Positions 1-12,928 are shown, numbered from the stretch's first letter. The stretch is 64,000 nucleotides of DNA from Cunninghamella blakesleeana (GCA_017871115.1 JAFCIZ010000001.1:6508001-6572000), one strand, 5' to 3'. The notes: a model not told the origin generated them from the letters alone. Program-made: numbers and translations.

Positions 1-1505
1 TAAAGCTCCAAGTGATGATGTCTACGTATTCCAAATAACAATAAATTGAAAATGGTATGTATACATTTAGTTTACCGTTTTATACTGTACATATTTAATG
101 ATGATATGTATCTATACTTACTTGCATTTCTACTTTTGGTGGTTTGGATGGATCAGCTGCACCAAGGTCTTTGATAATAGTGGATAATCGTGTATGACCA
201 TATTTTTTGGATGCTTCTTCACCTTCATAAATACCAGAAACGGAGGCTACAATGTGCGCTTTTGCTTTTGAAAAATCATACTTTTTTAGTTCATCCTTGA
301 CTGAGCCTGGTATTTGCATTTTATCTAGTAAATCGCATATATCATTGGCAAATGGTGGCATGGTTTCGTTGGATCCATTAGTTAATTCTGGAAAATCTTG
401 AATAAATACTACGTTTTCTAAATCATTATAGTCGTAGGATTCCTATATATATATTAAAAAAAAAAATAGTAATAAAAATTAACGAAGATGAAAAAAATAA
501 CTGATACTAAAAAATTGATTTACCATATTTGCGGACCCAATGACCACCCGTAAATAGTGTGAATGAAAGAGTAACATTAGTTTAGGGTGGAAAACACCAA
601 ATTTATCATCTTTCATAGGAGGGTAGATCAGTACTCTATTATGTCCAATTTGTTTACGCATAGCCTAATATATAAATAAGTTAAGATAAAATTAGTTATA
701 ATTAATTAATATTATATATTTATTGTTTCTTATTCGTATGATTCTATTATTATTTTTAACTTACAGGTCGACCATGGGTTACAATACATAAATTTACATG
801 TTGAGGAATTAATTCTTCAATAAAATCTTTACTCCATACAAAGGCTGTTATTAAAGCTTTTTTTAAAGTCGACTATACGACAGTTTATCAAGTTATAAGG
901 TAGGAATATAAAAAAAAAAAAAGCTCGTTGAGCATGAACACCAAATAATTTTGCTTTTTATTTTTAATTTTTTTTTTACACGTACTGTTTTCCTTCATAC
1001 TTACCTTTTGAATGATATGTTCGATACGAATAAAATTTGGACCACAATAACCACGTATATGTGTCAACTTAATAGTGCCGTTCCAATAATTATCATTTTG
1101 TTGATTGGAGGTTGAAGGAGTACCTATTTTAATTCTTTTAAAAGGCTGCTGTTCCTTTGTTTCGGGGCTGTTGCTAATGTTATTATCTGATCCATACTGA
1201 TCTTGATCGTTGTCCTTATTTTCTGGTGTAGGTATTTTTCTCTTCGTACTTGAAGAAGAAAAAGAAGTAATGGTAGTAGAATTGGCAGGTACCGATGATT
1301 CCATCAATAATATTTCCCTCGGCGTAAGCTCTTCTACTTTTTTATTTAATGATAAAGCCAAAGCCATTCGCATATCCTGCTGCTCTTGCTCCTGTTGAGC
1401 CTGAATTGTAAGTATGCTATTATTCTTTCCTTCGAGAGATAAAGCTATTGCTCGAGAGAGATCATCGTTTTCTTCATCGCTGATGTCTATTGAATTAAAA
1501 GCCAT
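1..1505 (-). CDS. TDP1: Tyrosyl-DNA phosphodiesterase (Tdp1 family), 3' end outside window
   Basis: Tdp1 repairs DNA by hydrolysing 3'-phosphotyrosyl links left by trapped topoisomerase I, using two HxK motifs. Visible exons are 1505-1005, 872-765, 664-524 and 442-122; each junction keeps the frame. The N-terminus carries two ubiquitin-interacting-motif-like helices (DDLSRAIALSL near residue 14 and DMRMALALSL near residue 44), then a Ser/Gln-rich linker. The catalytic half follows: FIRIEHII, the first HxK as FHPKLMLL, then LRVVIGSANM and DLENVVFIQDFP, the usual order in the family. The second HxK motif and the C-terminus lie beyond position 1; bases 1-121 hold intron and possibly part of the next exon. 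The start is the ATG at 1505 just before the first UIM. The family call is strong; ubiquitin binding is inferred from the motif only. Confidence 0.9.
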
Positions 1506-2983
1506 ATATTTTATTTTAGATAGAATTATAAGAAGGAAAAAATATAGATCAATTTTTTAAAGATTGAAAAAAAAATAGATTAGTTTTTTAAAGATAGAAA
1601 AAAAAAAAGGAATTATTTATTCCCATTTATTACTAAAACATCCCTCCGCTATTAAAAAACTAAAAATTTACTAGTAAAAAATAAATTGAAATAAAGTAAA
1701 AATAGTATATATGAAAATAACTATAATAAAATATCATAAAAATTAATTACAGCTTTAAAAAAAACGTTTATTAAAATGAAACAAATTAGTATAATACGAA
1801 GAAACATTATAAAATAATAAATTTTAAAATGGAAATAAAATAAAAACAGTATAGTAGTAATTATAACAAAAAATAGTAAACATAAATAATGAGCAGAGCT
1901 GAAAAAAAAAAAAACGAAAAAAAAAGATTTAATATCCTATAGTATGTATTGATAAGATTGTTATGATAATTGTTCATTTTGTTGGGAACGCTGTTATCCC
2001 CATACTGGATGTCCAATGAAGTAGCTAACACCATTATTTTTATAATAGTTTCAGGTTAGAGTTCTAATAAAATGAGGTTTTATCCCTGTTATAATGCTTT
2101 GCATACATACTAATTTTTATTATAAAATCAACATTAATATATTTTCCTCGATTATTTTAATAAAAAAAAATCTTTTTTATTTTGATCCATATGACTAAAA
2201 TTTTTGTTATAAAGTTTACTTGTAAATTTTGTTTTTTGGTGAAGGGGTGAATTAAAGGAAAAATCTATTAGATACTAAAAATGGAAAAATTATCATTTTT
2301 TTTCTTTTTTTTCTTTTTCTTTATTTTTTATTCTTTTATAGCGTATAATTATACTAGGAATTATAATATTAAATATGATGGGGACAATACCGAATAGTCT
2401 CTTTGAAATTTTTGAAGTAAAGTACAAGTACTATTAGTAGGCTTCTTTCAAGTCAACTGAGTAAGATATCGTGGTCACTTTACATGAAAATCTTCAATGT
2501 AATTGCATGGAATAGTGTGTTGAGTCATTTGACATAAAAAATATAGAAAAGATGTGGAAAATAAGTAAAAACCAAAGAACTACCTATATAAGAAAAAATA
2601 CATAGAAAATTTAAAAAGAGTAATTCTTATAGGGTAAATTAATAAATCAAAATTGATAGAGGTCTTTTTACTTTTTTTTTTTACTATTTTGTTATGTGTG
2701 TAATATGTGTATTTCTTTTTAACTTCAGAGTTTTAAAAGTATCTATGTAAGTAATACTATCAATATAAATAGGTTTATAATCATTACCATTGATTTTAAA
2801 TAATAATAAACAAGCCGATGGCTATAAAATTGATTGAGTGTAATATTTAATATTGATAATGCAATAAAACTAAGTTTTTTGGGATTTGGTTTTTTTTTTT
2901 TTGAAATATTAAACTCCGATTATTATTTTAAAAAAATTGAGACCTGTTTCCCCACTTTTTTAAAAGAATAATATATAACCTAA
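1506..2983. other. Divergent intergenic region, about 1.5 kb
   Basis: This lies between the start of the Tdp1 gene (-) and the probable start of the hydrolase gene (+). It is almost entirely A/T with poly-A and poly-T runs. I saw no open frame with domain-like content, no RNA gene and no clear repeat family. It presumably holds both promoters. Confidence 0.6.
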
Positions 2984-4416
2984 ATGCTTCCTGAATTCAA
3001 ATATTTTTTATTTGCATTTTTTATTGTTATATTTGGAACTAAAAATGGCCGAGCTATACGTAATTTACATTTATTATGTCTATTATTATTATTATTATTA
3101 CATATTATTATTTTAACTCTTCAGGACTAATTAAATGTATTTATTTAAATACTTACTTTTTTTAAGTTTTGGAATACTGCTTAGCAAGTGTACTTTGGAT
3201 ACCATTTTCGATTCGTCGCAGAATATTTTTACAATTGTTAAATCTACCACTAACCTTGACAAAGCCAATGCTGGACTTTATTACAACACCTTATGGAAAG
3301 CAGATTGCCTGGATAAAAAAGAAAGAAACTTCCTTATTTACTGCTCACTGGATTGGATCAGATTTAAGATCACATTCTATTGAGACTATCGAACGAGAAG
3401 CTGCTAGAGTCGATTTGATCATTATGTATATTCATGGTATATTTGTATTATATTTACATTTAGAAAAGAATTAGTTGTAATACGGTATTTAATGCGTTTT
3501 ATTTATTATCTACTTTTTTTTCTTTTTTCCTTTTTTTTAATAGGTGGAGGCTTTACTTGTGGAAACTCAAGAATGTATATGCCAACATATATGTATCTGA
3601 TCAATCAAATAAAAAAAAAATTCGGGCTTACTTCACTAATGTTATCTGTAGATTATCCTTTAACACCATATCCAAACGCTCAAAACGTCTGTATAGAAGT
3701 CTACCGTTATCTTATACACGATCTTGGAATTGCACCCTGTAAGATTATATTAGGTAATAATAGTAATATGTTTTTATACAGATAATATGTAAATGCATGA
3801 AAATAGGGTTTGATTTTTGATTCCAATTTTTTTAATGCTTTTATTATTATTGCTATTAATACTATTTTTTTAAATAGTGGGTGATAGTGCAGGTGGAAAT
3901 TTAGTAACAACTACATTATTATCAGTACGTGATCAGAGAACAAGCGAAAAACTTAAATCATTACCTCCATTACCATTACCAGCTGGTGCAATAGCTATTT
4001 CACCTTGGTTGACGTTGTGTTTTGGTTCACCTACTTATAAAAGTAATCATGGCTACGATATACTTACTGAAAAACAGTTAACTAACCACCTATTAAGATT
4101 TATACCTGATTATAAAACATTAATCGACTCAAAGGAAAAAGAATCATTCTTAAAACAACCCATGTTATCACCATTATATGCATCCTTTACAGATCTATGC
4201 CCTATATTAGTCGCCTATTCTGATCGTGAAATATTTCAATATGATATTTTGCAATTCATCAATAATTTAAAACGTGATAAAGTAGATACATCAGTTATTA
4301 GTCGGAAAGATGAGGTCCATGATTGGCTAGTCGAACCTACCATTGCATCATCTTTGAAAATCTGGGAAGAAGATTTAAATAAAATGGTAGACTGGATGGT
4401 TGAGCGCTTACATTAA
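2984..4416 (+). CDS. Alpha/beta hydrolase fold-3 (HSL-type) esterase/lipase
   Basis: Likely a carboxylesterase or lipase of the hormone-sensitive-lipase family; the substrate is unknown. Exons are 2984-3059 (tentative), 3167-3436, 3544-3753 and 3878-4416, giving 364 residues in perfect phase. The oxyanion-hole motif HGGGF is built across the 3436/3544 junction. The nucleophile elbow GDSAGG is built across the 3753/3878 junction (VGDSAGGN). Near the C-terminus YSDRE and VHDW supply the expected Asp and His of the triad. An N-terminal hydrophobic stretch (FLFAFFIVIFG) suggests membrane association or a signal anchor. The first exon is the weak part: the ATG at 2984 is joined by a GTAATT donor at 3060 because the phase fits and the upstream frame is otherwise closed. 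Downstream exons are secure. Confidence 0.85.
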
Positions 4417-4939
4417 ATCATTATTTGAACTCAGGTATATTATTTAGACGCTCACTTTTTACTTTTTTTTTATTTATATATTTAAAATAACATTAGCAAT
4501 GATAATAATTTACGTATCACATTGTATTTTATTATGCTTCTAGTTAATGCATATCTTTATTTTATGACAGTAATATTCTATGTATATCATAGCAATTTTA
4601 CTAATACTTGAATATCAACTTGATAATTAAAAACTTGCATAAATCAAATTTTAACTGAATTTATATTTTTAAAACCATAAATTGACACATATAAATATAC
4701 ATACAAATTCTTAATATTCATACTTTAATATTATAATATATAATATTTATCAGTAATCCAAAATACTACCTTCAATTTTTTAATAAAATTTTTCAAGAAA
4801 AGCCAGGTGACCGCCCAGAGCACTAAAGTAAAAAAAAATCGGAGTTTTTTTAATTTAAAAATTCGACAACTTTTTTCTTGATCCTCTTTTTCTTTTTATC
4901 TTTTTTATTTTTCTTTTTTCTTTTTAACAGTAGCGATTT
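4417..4939. other. Intergenic region and probable promoter of the M16 protease
   Basis: An A/T-rich spacer between two + genes. The only GC-richer island is at about 4800-4832 (GCCAGGTGACCGCCCAGAGC), some 110-140 bases before the next ATG. It is followed by a pyrimidine-rich stretch up to the start, a common look for promoters in this window. Confidence 0.45.
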
Positions 4940-6267
4940 ATGAGTGTACCAGGAGATAATCAATCAAACTTTGAAAAAGTTTGTAAGGTATCAACAGATT
5001 ATGGTGTTACTTTTACGAAGTACGTTAGCAAAAAAACCGGATTGACAGTAGCACTTGCTGATATCGAAGGTACTTTTTCAAAATTTATATATAATAAAGA
5101 TTGTAATGATATTATCGATCTCAATCACCCAAAAATTAACCATTTTTTATTTATTTTATTTTATTATATATAGCTCCTTTGGTAAATGGTTATTTCACAT
5201 TGGCAACTGAAAGTAAGTTGAGTTAATTGTATCTACGTTGTTGAATTTATTAGATCTAGTTAAATATCCAACTAAACTTGACGCGTACTTTTTATTTATT
5301 ATTTATTATTAATTATAGGTTTTGATGATTTTGGATGCCCACATACTCTAGAACAGTAAATACATAAATATATAAATATAAATACATATGCATAAAGACA
5401 CAAACACATAAAAATAAATGCATACATATATATACCATTTTCCATAACTAGGTACTAAATTGGGGTTTTTTATTATGTATTACTTTATAGTTTGGTATTT
5501 TTAGGCAGTGAACAGTATCCATACAAGGTATAATAAAGAGATAAGAATACATAATATAAATAAAAACAAGCAAACAAATAAATAATAATAATAAAAGATA
5601 CAGGGTCATAATTAAAATATTTGAAATACGTTTATAGGGTGTATTGGATTTACTTGCTAATCGTTCAATTGCCCAAGGAACTAATGCATGGACGGACGTC
5701 GATCATACTTGTTACAGTAAGTTTGTAGTACAAATTTACCTATTTTTAATATAAACGCTGATCACTTATTTTTTTTCTTATTTTAAATAGCTATTACAAC
5801 CGCTGGAAGTCAAGGATTTTTAAATTTATTACCTATATATATTGACCATATTCTTTATCCAACTTTAACAGAATCAGGCTATCACACTGAAGTGCATCAT
5901 ATTAATGGAAAAGGGGAAGATGCTGGCGTAAGTTTTTAATTATAATATATTTACGTATTTTTACAATTTAAATTTTTTAAACGTAATATTTTTATTCCTG
6001 TTTTATATATATATAGGTTGTTTATAGTGAAATGCAGGTAATATACAAATATAGATAAATAAATATATAGATATACATAGAATCAATAAAATAGATATGG
6101 TTCTAATATATATACAAACCAATCAAAACTTAGGGTTGTCAAAATACCGGTGAGGATAGACTTCATTTGCATATGAAAAGAACCATGTACCCTAAAAACT
6201 GTGGATATAGATCAGAAACAGGTGGATTAATGGAACGACTCAGAGAATTATCTGTTGAAAAAAGTAA

Positions 6268-6299
<32 letters not shown>

Positions 6300-6635
6300 T
6301 ATGCGAAAAAAAAAAAAAATATTGATCGTAATCCATTGAATTTGTATATAGTTCGTAAATATCACCAAACTTATTATCGTCCTGATAATCTTTGTTTAAT
6401 CATAACTGGAAAAGTCGATGAATCAGAATTATTAAAAGTGTTGCAACCTGTTGAAGAAAATATTATCAGTAAAGGACCATTACCTGAAATGGAACGACCA
6501 TGGTTTAACACTGGTGATTTTGCTAATCTTACATCCAACATTGAAGAAACTGTTTTATTCCCTGATGAAGATGAATCTATGGGAACTGTTTTAATAGCCT
6601 GGAATGGTCCAAGATGTAATGTAAGTCATGTTTTC

Positions 6636-6666
<31 letters not shown>

Positions 6667-7529
6667 TAAATTTATACAAATGTAAATGTTTATCAACTAC
6701 AGACTTATTATTATGGTTATTATGGTTATTACTCTAATATTAGGAATTTTTACAACTTAAAGCTATTGAAGTATTAAATGTATATCTTACTGATTCACCT
6801 ATATCTGTTTTACAAAAAGAATTTGTTGAGGTTGAAGTACCACTCTGTACAGGTAATGAATATAACCATTATAATATACAATATGTAATATCTATATACT
6901 GATTCATTGATTTCTCTATAAATATAATCATGCTTTAGATGTTGATTTCCTTGTAACTGATCATTTAAAGACAACCTTATTGTTTACTGCTTCAAGTGTT
7001 CCAATCGAATCAATTGATGAATTTCCTTCGCAGTTCTTTAAAACATTGCAGCGTATAGTTGATACTCAAGATATTGATATGAAACGAATGGCTACTGTTA
7101 TTGATAACGAATCACAAAAGGTAACGGCAACCTTATAAAATACACAAATAAAAAAAAATACATAATGAAAGTATTCATATATGTATATTAGTTACTTGAT
7201 AGTGTTGAAACTGATGCTCATGACACCTCTGCTGCTGTTTGTATATATGGTAATACTTAATATTTTTAATCATACTGTTTTATGTCAGAGAGTTTAATTA
7301 ACACTCCATTTGTTTTATATTTGTATTCATATGTATATTTTAGATTTCTTATATGGAGATGTAAATGGTAAAGATCTTAGGGAATCAGTTAAAGATCAAG
7401 AATATTTAACTATATTGGAAAAATATACTATTTCAGATTGGATTGGAATAATTAAAAGGTATTATGCATTTATTTTATATTTATATTTATTAATACAAGT
7501 ATTATTTTTATATGTATATATTGCTAATA

Positions 7530-7566
<37 letters not shown>

Positions 7567-8477
7567 GATTTTATTTGGACGCTCCTCATATCACTTTACT
7601 TGGAAAACCATCCGAAAGTTTTGCTGATCAGTTAATGGAAGAAGAACAGCTTCGTGTAGAAAAACAACGTGAAGATTTGGGTGAAGCCAGATTAAAGGAA
7701 TTACAAAAAAAATTAGAAGATGCTATGGCAAAAAATGATACACCATTACCATCTGATATTTTAGAAGACTTTAAAATTCCACCAGTGTCCTCAATAAACT
7801 TTATTAATGTTATATCTGCGAGAAATAATGGTGATGACGATGGGTAAATATATATATATATATATGTATCTATAATATAATTTATATTATAAAATCTTAT
7901 TTTTAGTATCTTTATTTATTTATACATTTATTTATTTTTACTAGATCAAATCCTGTTCAAGCATATGTCAATAAAGATTCTTCAGCTGATGTTCCATTAT
8001 TTATTCAATATGATCGTAAGTATATAATTAAATAGATATAAAATAAATAGTTTTATATATAATTGGAAGACTAACGGTTTAATTACTTTTTAATTTCTTT
8101 AATTTATATATATTAAACTAGATGTTAAATCAAGATTTGTTAAAATTTCTGCTCATATTGCTACATCATCGATTCCCTCTCATTTACTTCCATATACTAG
8201 ATTATTCTTAAAAGCAGTTTTTTCTTTACCTATCAATCGTAACGAAGAATTAATATCTTATGAAGATGTTGTTAATGGTCTTAGTGAAGATACTATAGAT
8301 TATGATGCATCCCTTGGTACTACTAGTGGGTTCCGTGAACTTGCTGTTTTTACGCTAAAAGTTAAGGTAATATCTATTTAATTATTATTATTATTTTTAA
8401 AAAAAAACAGATATTGATGGAATAAAATAGAAAAGGAATATATAAAATACATATAACGTAAAATCAGCATAGTCACC

Positions 8478-8539
<62 letters not shown>

Positions 8540-10371
8540 ATAGGCAGTGAATTATCAAAAGGCAGTAGATTGGTTAAAAGATATTTTATGGAATACTGTA
8601 TTTACAGCTGAAAGGTAAACTAAGCTATGATTTTATTAAATAATTACTAGTTCGTATTCAATTTGTTGAATTGCTGTTACTATTTTATATATATATGGAC
8701 GTATGTATTTATACAATAGATTAAAGGTTGTGGCTAACCAAATATTAAATGACGTTCCTCAAGCTAAACGAGATGGGCATAGTGTAAGATATATATAGTT
8801 GTAAATGCTTATGCATATTTATATGTTTATATATGAGTGATATATATTTATTTACTGTAATTTTTATTATTATTAATATTTTTTATATAGATGGCTAATG
8901 CTTCTTTACGTGCCTTTCAATATAATTCCAAAAAATCTGCTTGTGCTGCACGCAACATTCTATTCCAATCATCATTTTTACAAGATGTAGTTCAAAAATT
9001 GGAAAACGATCCTACAAGCGTCATAGCCGATATGAATGAATATAGACAAGCCTGTAAGTATTTTTTAGTTATCTTTTTTAAAAAAATATTAATTATTTAA
9101 ATATATAACATATCATTTAATGCGACACAACTTATTTTTATTTCAACATAATTTTAGTATGTGCCCCTGACAACATTCGTATTCATGTTACTGGTAATAT
9201 ATTAAATTTACCTAACCCACGTACTGCATTTAAAGACTTTATTCAAGTTAAGGTAAATATTGCAATATAATATATAACATGTAATATATATATAATAAAA
9301 GATGTTCAACTTATGTTTCTTATTTTGGTTTATTATACTTTGTATTTTAGTCCCAAAATTTAGTTCCTATTCCATTTGCAATTGATACTCTTAGTTCCTT
9401 GGGTAAAGAACCTGGTCGAATTGTAAGCAGATAATAATTTATATATAGCATAACATTTTAACAATATATATATATACTTAATTCTATATATTTTTTTTAA
9501 ATTTATTTAATTAGGGTTATATTGTTAATTTACCATCTATTGAAAATTCATTCTCTCTTCATAGTGTTAAATGCCCTAATCGATTCGATGACCCGGATAT
9601 TGCCCCTTTATTGGTAATGATTGAATTAATAGATGCTATGGAAGGGTACTTTTGGAAATTAATTCGTGGTCAAGGTTTAGCTTACTCTAGTTTTTTGGAC
9701 GCCAATACTGAAGCTGGTTTACTTACATTCACCATATACCAATCTCCTGATGCTTTTAAAGCTTTTGAACAAGCTAAAGTTGTGATTGATCAATTAATTA
9801 GCAATGAGGTAAATAATAATAATAATAATAATAACATAATATAAATATTAATTCATATATTTTGCCTTTTTTTCTTTTTAAAATATAAAAAAAAAGATGG
9901 AAATTGAAGAAACAGCAGTAGATGGTGCAAAGAGCGCAGTGATATATAGTATAGTTGCTCGGGAAAATACAATGAGTCGTGCTGCATTACAATCATTTGT
10001 TAATCAAGTCTTAAGACAAGTACCAGCTAGTTATAACCGTGATCTTTTAGCAGCTATTCAGGTAATATCAATTAGTACAATAATATAAATATATTTATAT
10101 ATACACATATTATTATGATATTTATAATGAATTTTATTTATTATCTTTTTTTTTTCGTCTCTAGGCAACTACGATCGATGATCTAAGAAGTGTTTTGAAA
10201 AAATATTTTGTAAATATGTTTAAACCTGAAGGTTCTAATGTAGTTGTTGTTTGTTCTCCTACAAAAACAGCTGATATTCGAAGTGGATTTGAACGTTATG
10301 GATTTAATATGAAGAGCATCACTTTAAATGATATTACTTTGGAAAAAATGATTGAATTACAACAACTGTAG
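4940..10371 (+). CDS. M16 family zinc metalloprotease (insulinase-like, SDD3/YOL098C type)
   Basis: A large pitrilysin/insulinase-type protease of about 1,025 residues in 24 exons. The zinc motif HxxEH is seen as CPHTLEHLVFLGS, made by joining the exons ending near 5355 and starting near 5490. The third zinc ligand is the Glu of VVYSEMQ, encoded by a 21-nt exon at 6017-6037. The C-terminal half has the degenerate second M16 module, with GQGLAYSSFL resembling the substrate-binding RGxxY region. The best family match I can name is the fungal M16 subgroup of S. cerevisiae YOL098C and S. pombe relatives, whose substrates are poorly known. I see no mitochondrial presequence, so a cytosolic location is likely. 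The start at 4940 follows a pyrimidine-rich leader. The intron at 8366-8542 carries a long T/A homopolymer palindrome. Confidence 0.9.
8478..8538. repeat. T17-A44 homopolymer palindrome in an intron
   Basis: About 17 T are followed directly by about 44 A within an intron of the M16 protease gene, just upstream of its 3' splice site. The T run can pair with the A run. Run lengths of this kind are prone to sequencing and assembly error. Confidence 0.9.
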
Positions 10372-10639
10372 ATGCTATATATATATATTAATATGTAAAC
10401 TTTAATTCTTCTTTAGATAGATTAAAATTTTGATTTTCGTATGTTTTGTTTTTTGAATTAAAGTATATTTTGTTTAATATAAAATGGTTTTTAAAGTAAC
10501 ATATATTATATTTTTATTAAGTTTTAACAGGCCTTTATTTCATATTCATCTATTACTAATATTATTATTATTATTATCATTGTTATGTTATATATTTATT
10601 CAAAAAATCAGAAGTAGCAATTAAAAAAAGGTAAACTAC

Positions 10640-11061
10640 TTAGACACCAAGTGCAAAAACGTTTGTAATGACGTATATTGATTTATTTTCATATCGATAA
10701 CTTGCACTACCTATTTAATAAAAAAAATGAAAAGCAATAAAATAAATATAAAAATAAAATGATATGAGTTAATGAACAAGATATATTATTTTGATTCCAT
10801 ATATAATAATAATATAATATAATATAATATTACCGTCACGAGAATTATCCCAATAAACTGAACTTCCAGCATAAAACCCAGCACCATTTTTTTGCATGAT
10901 CACACAAGTAACTATAAATAATAATTTAACAAAATTGTATTGGTTAATCATAAAAATGATAGCCCCTTTTCGTGAATTAAAAAATATAATATCATCTAGA
11001 CACAATTATATATTTAATAAATATATATATATCTATATATATATACTATATGGTGAATATG

Positions 11062-11103
<42 letters not shown>

Positions 11104-11275
11104 ATTTTATACGTTGATCCATTTAATTTACTTGACATTTACCTACAAACTTATAATTTTTATTCTTTGCTCTTAACTTTTTTAAACAAGTTTCAACAAT
11201 AGTAGCATTCCAACCTGGTACTTTGCTGTGATTATATTCTGCATCTTGAATAGCACCTTCAACTGTCTAAAATAT

Positions 11276-11326
<51 letters not shown>

Positions 11327-11568
11327 AAAAAATATTAACTTCTTCAAATAGCTGATCTTAATATATATTTATCAAAGAAATTAATTTATATTGACATTGA
11401 TCGCTAACCTCCTTCATGATGGAAGAAATTTCATCGGTATTGAACTTTTCCTATAAAAAATAAATAAACACATTAAATAAATAAATAAACTTTATAAATA
11501 AATATAAATTCATTTATACTATATATAATATTTACAATAGCTTTTTCTTGAGTTGTTGAATTATCCAT
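10640..11568 (-). CDS. DYNLT1: Dynein light chain, Tctex-1 type
   Basis: A light chain that docks onto the dynein intermediate chain in the cytoplasmic dynein motor. Five exons (11568-11536, 11450-11409, 11266-11143, 10911-10834, 10710-10640) sum to 348 nt, exactly 115 residues plus stop; the family is about 113. Family landmarks are [24 protein letters not shown], the core [16 protein letters not shown], then [10 protein letters not shown] and a C-terminus ending TNVFALGV. The frame is kept at every junction and the core motif is nearly invariant across eukaryotes, so the call is secure. The gene is divergent from the orphan gene starting at 11827 with only 258 bases between the two ATGs. 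A (AAT)n tract lies in the intron at 11278-11322 and a (TA)n tract at about 11066-11100. Confidence 0.95.
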
Positions 11569-11826
11569 ATTTGTTGATTTAATTAATAAAAATAAAAAAA
11601 AAGTTTAGAAAGAAAAGGAAAGGAAAAAAAGCTACAGTCAGTACCTAAAAAAACTGGGCAGCGCTGTTTAAATTTTTCTATAAAGAAACCATTTTGAATT
11701 TTTTTCACTCCCTTTCCCTTTATTTTTATAAAAATATATTATAAATATTTTATCTTTTTATTTTTACCTCTTTATTTTATTTTATTTTTTCTTATTTTAT
11801 TTTATATATTACTATAAAATATCATC
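11569..11826. promoter_or_regulatory. Shared divergent promoter region
   Basis: 258 bases separate the dynein light chain (-) and the orphan gene (+), so both promoters must lie here or overlap the genes. A GC-richer patch at about 11653-11667 contains the perfect 8-base palindrome CAGCGCTG. The rest is A/T-rich with pyrimidine runs toward the + gene. No factor is assigned. Confidence 0.5.
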
Positions 11827-12477
11827 ATGTCTCAGCCCCCTTCTACCCAATGGAATAATACAACAAATACACCTTCCCCAGTTTTTTTTCCATCAGCATC
11901 ACCTACACCAAAATTATCCAGTACTCCTTCAAAAAAGCCTCCTTCACCTGTCGATTGGCAACAAGATCTCGTGGGCGATGAAAGTAATAAAGTAAAGCAC
12001 CCAGGTTTGCACAATGTACCTTTTACTTTTGATGGGGATATCACTAGACCTGAATTAGATGTAATATTACAAAAACTGCAACAGTCGACTTTATCAGCTG
12101 ACACCTTGACTTCCTCTTTTGTAGAGGAAGAGGAAGAGGAAGGTCTATTTAATGATGAGATTCAAGATGACCTAATGAATCAACAGTTTTGTAATGATAA
12201 TAATAATATAAAGTCAACTGAGGACTTTATTGACTTTCCTATTCAACAACATATGCAAAAAAAATTACAACAAGAGTCGGACTCTCAACAATTAAGACAA
12301 TGGTTGGATCAGTTACCTGAAATTGAACAAGGAGAACAACTAGAAGAAGTATTAAACCAATCTTCTCAAAGAATGAAGCGGGCTTCATTGGTGAGCGTAG
12401 GAAAACAATTCGTTACAAAGATGAAAAAGGCAGCAGGTAGCAATAATAGTAATAATAAAAAGACAGATATCTCTTAA
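11827..12477 (+). CDS. Hypothetical protein, acidic and Gln-rich, 216 residues
   Basis: I do not recognise this protein. It is a single open exon starting at ATG 11827. The first 50 residues are rich in Ser, Thr and Pro and likely disordered. A better-composed block follows (VPFTFDGDITRPELDVILQK), then an acidic run of seven Glu, an Asn/Gln region and a predicted helix RQWLDQLPEIEQGEQLEEVL. The end is basic (MKRASLVSVGKQFVTKMKK), which could be amphipathic. No signal peptide, membrane segment or catalytic motif is seen. Codon use and composition match neighbouring real genes, and it has its own divergent promoter, so I regard it as a true gene of unknown role. Confidence 0.6.
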   Translation: MSQPPSTQWNNTTNTPSPVFFPSASPTPKLSSTPSKKPPSPVDWQQDLVGDESNKVKHPGLHNVPFTFDGDITRPELDVILQKLQQSTLSADTLTSSFVEEEEEEGLFNDEIQDDLMNQQFCNDNNNIKSTEDFIDFPIQQHMQKKLQQESDSQQLRQWLDQLPEIEQGEQLEEVLNQSSQRMKRASLVSVGKQFVTKMKKAAGSNNSNNKKTDIS

Positions 12478-12482
12478 GTTAC

Positions 12483-12527
<45 letters not shown>

Positions 12528-12928
12528 TTGCCAAGTTTATGCGAAAAATATATATAAAAGACTAAACCAATAACAAGTAACTATCATAAATTATTACACA
12601 AACTTTAGCCTCTTTATATTATATCATTTTTTATGTATTTAATTATATTACCCTTCATATATATATATTTTTGATTCCCCTATGAAACAATTCCCTTAAT
12701 ATGTACTAGCTTAATACTTATATATGTATTTTATTTTATTTTATAAATATGTATGTTTTTTTTATATGTTGATTTTTTTATAATAAAATTTATTCATATT
12801 GAAAAAAGCGGTATTTAAAAGGTTTGCAACACGAAGTTTTTAAAAAAAATTCGATACTTTTTTTTTCTGGCTCTCTCTTTACGATTTTATTTTTATAAAA
12901 AAGTTAATTTATTTTTTATATATATCTA
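12478..12928. other. Intergenic spacer with (TA)n tract
   Basis: A spacer between the orphan gene and separase (+). A (TA)n microsatellite covers about 12484-12520. The last 100 bases before separase are pyrimidine-rich (TTTTTTTTTCTGGCTCTCTC). No gene seen. Confidence 0.5.
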
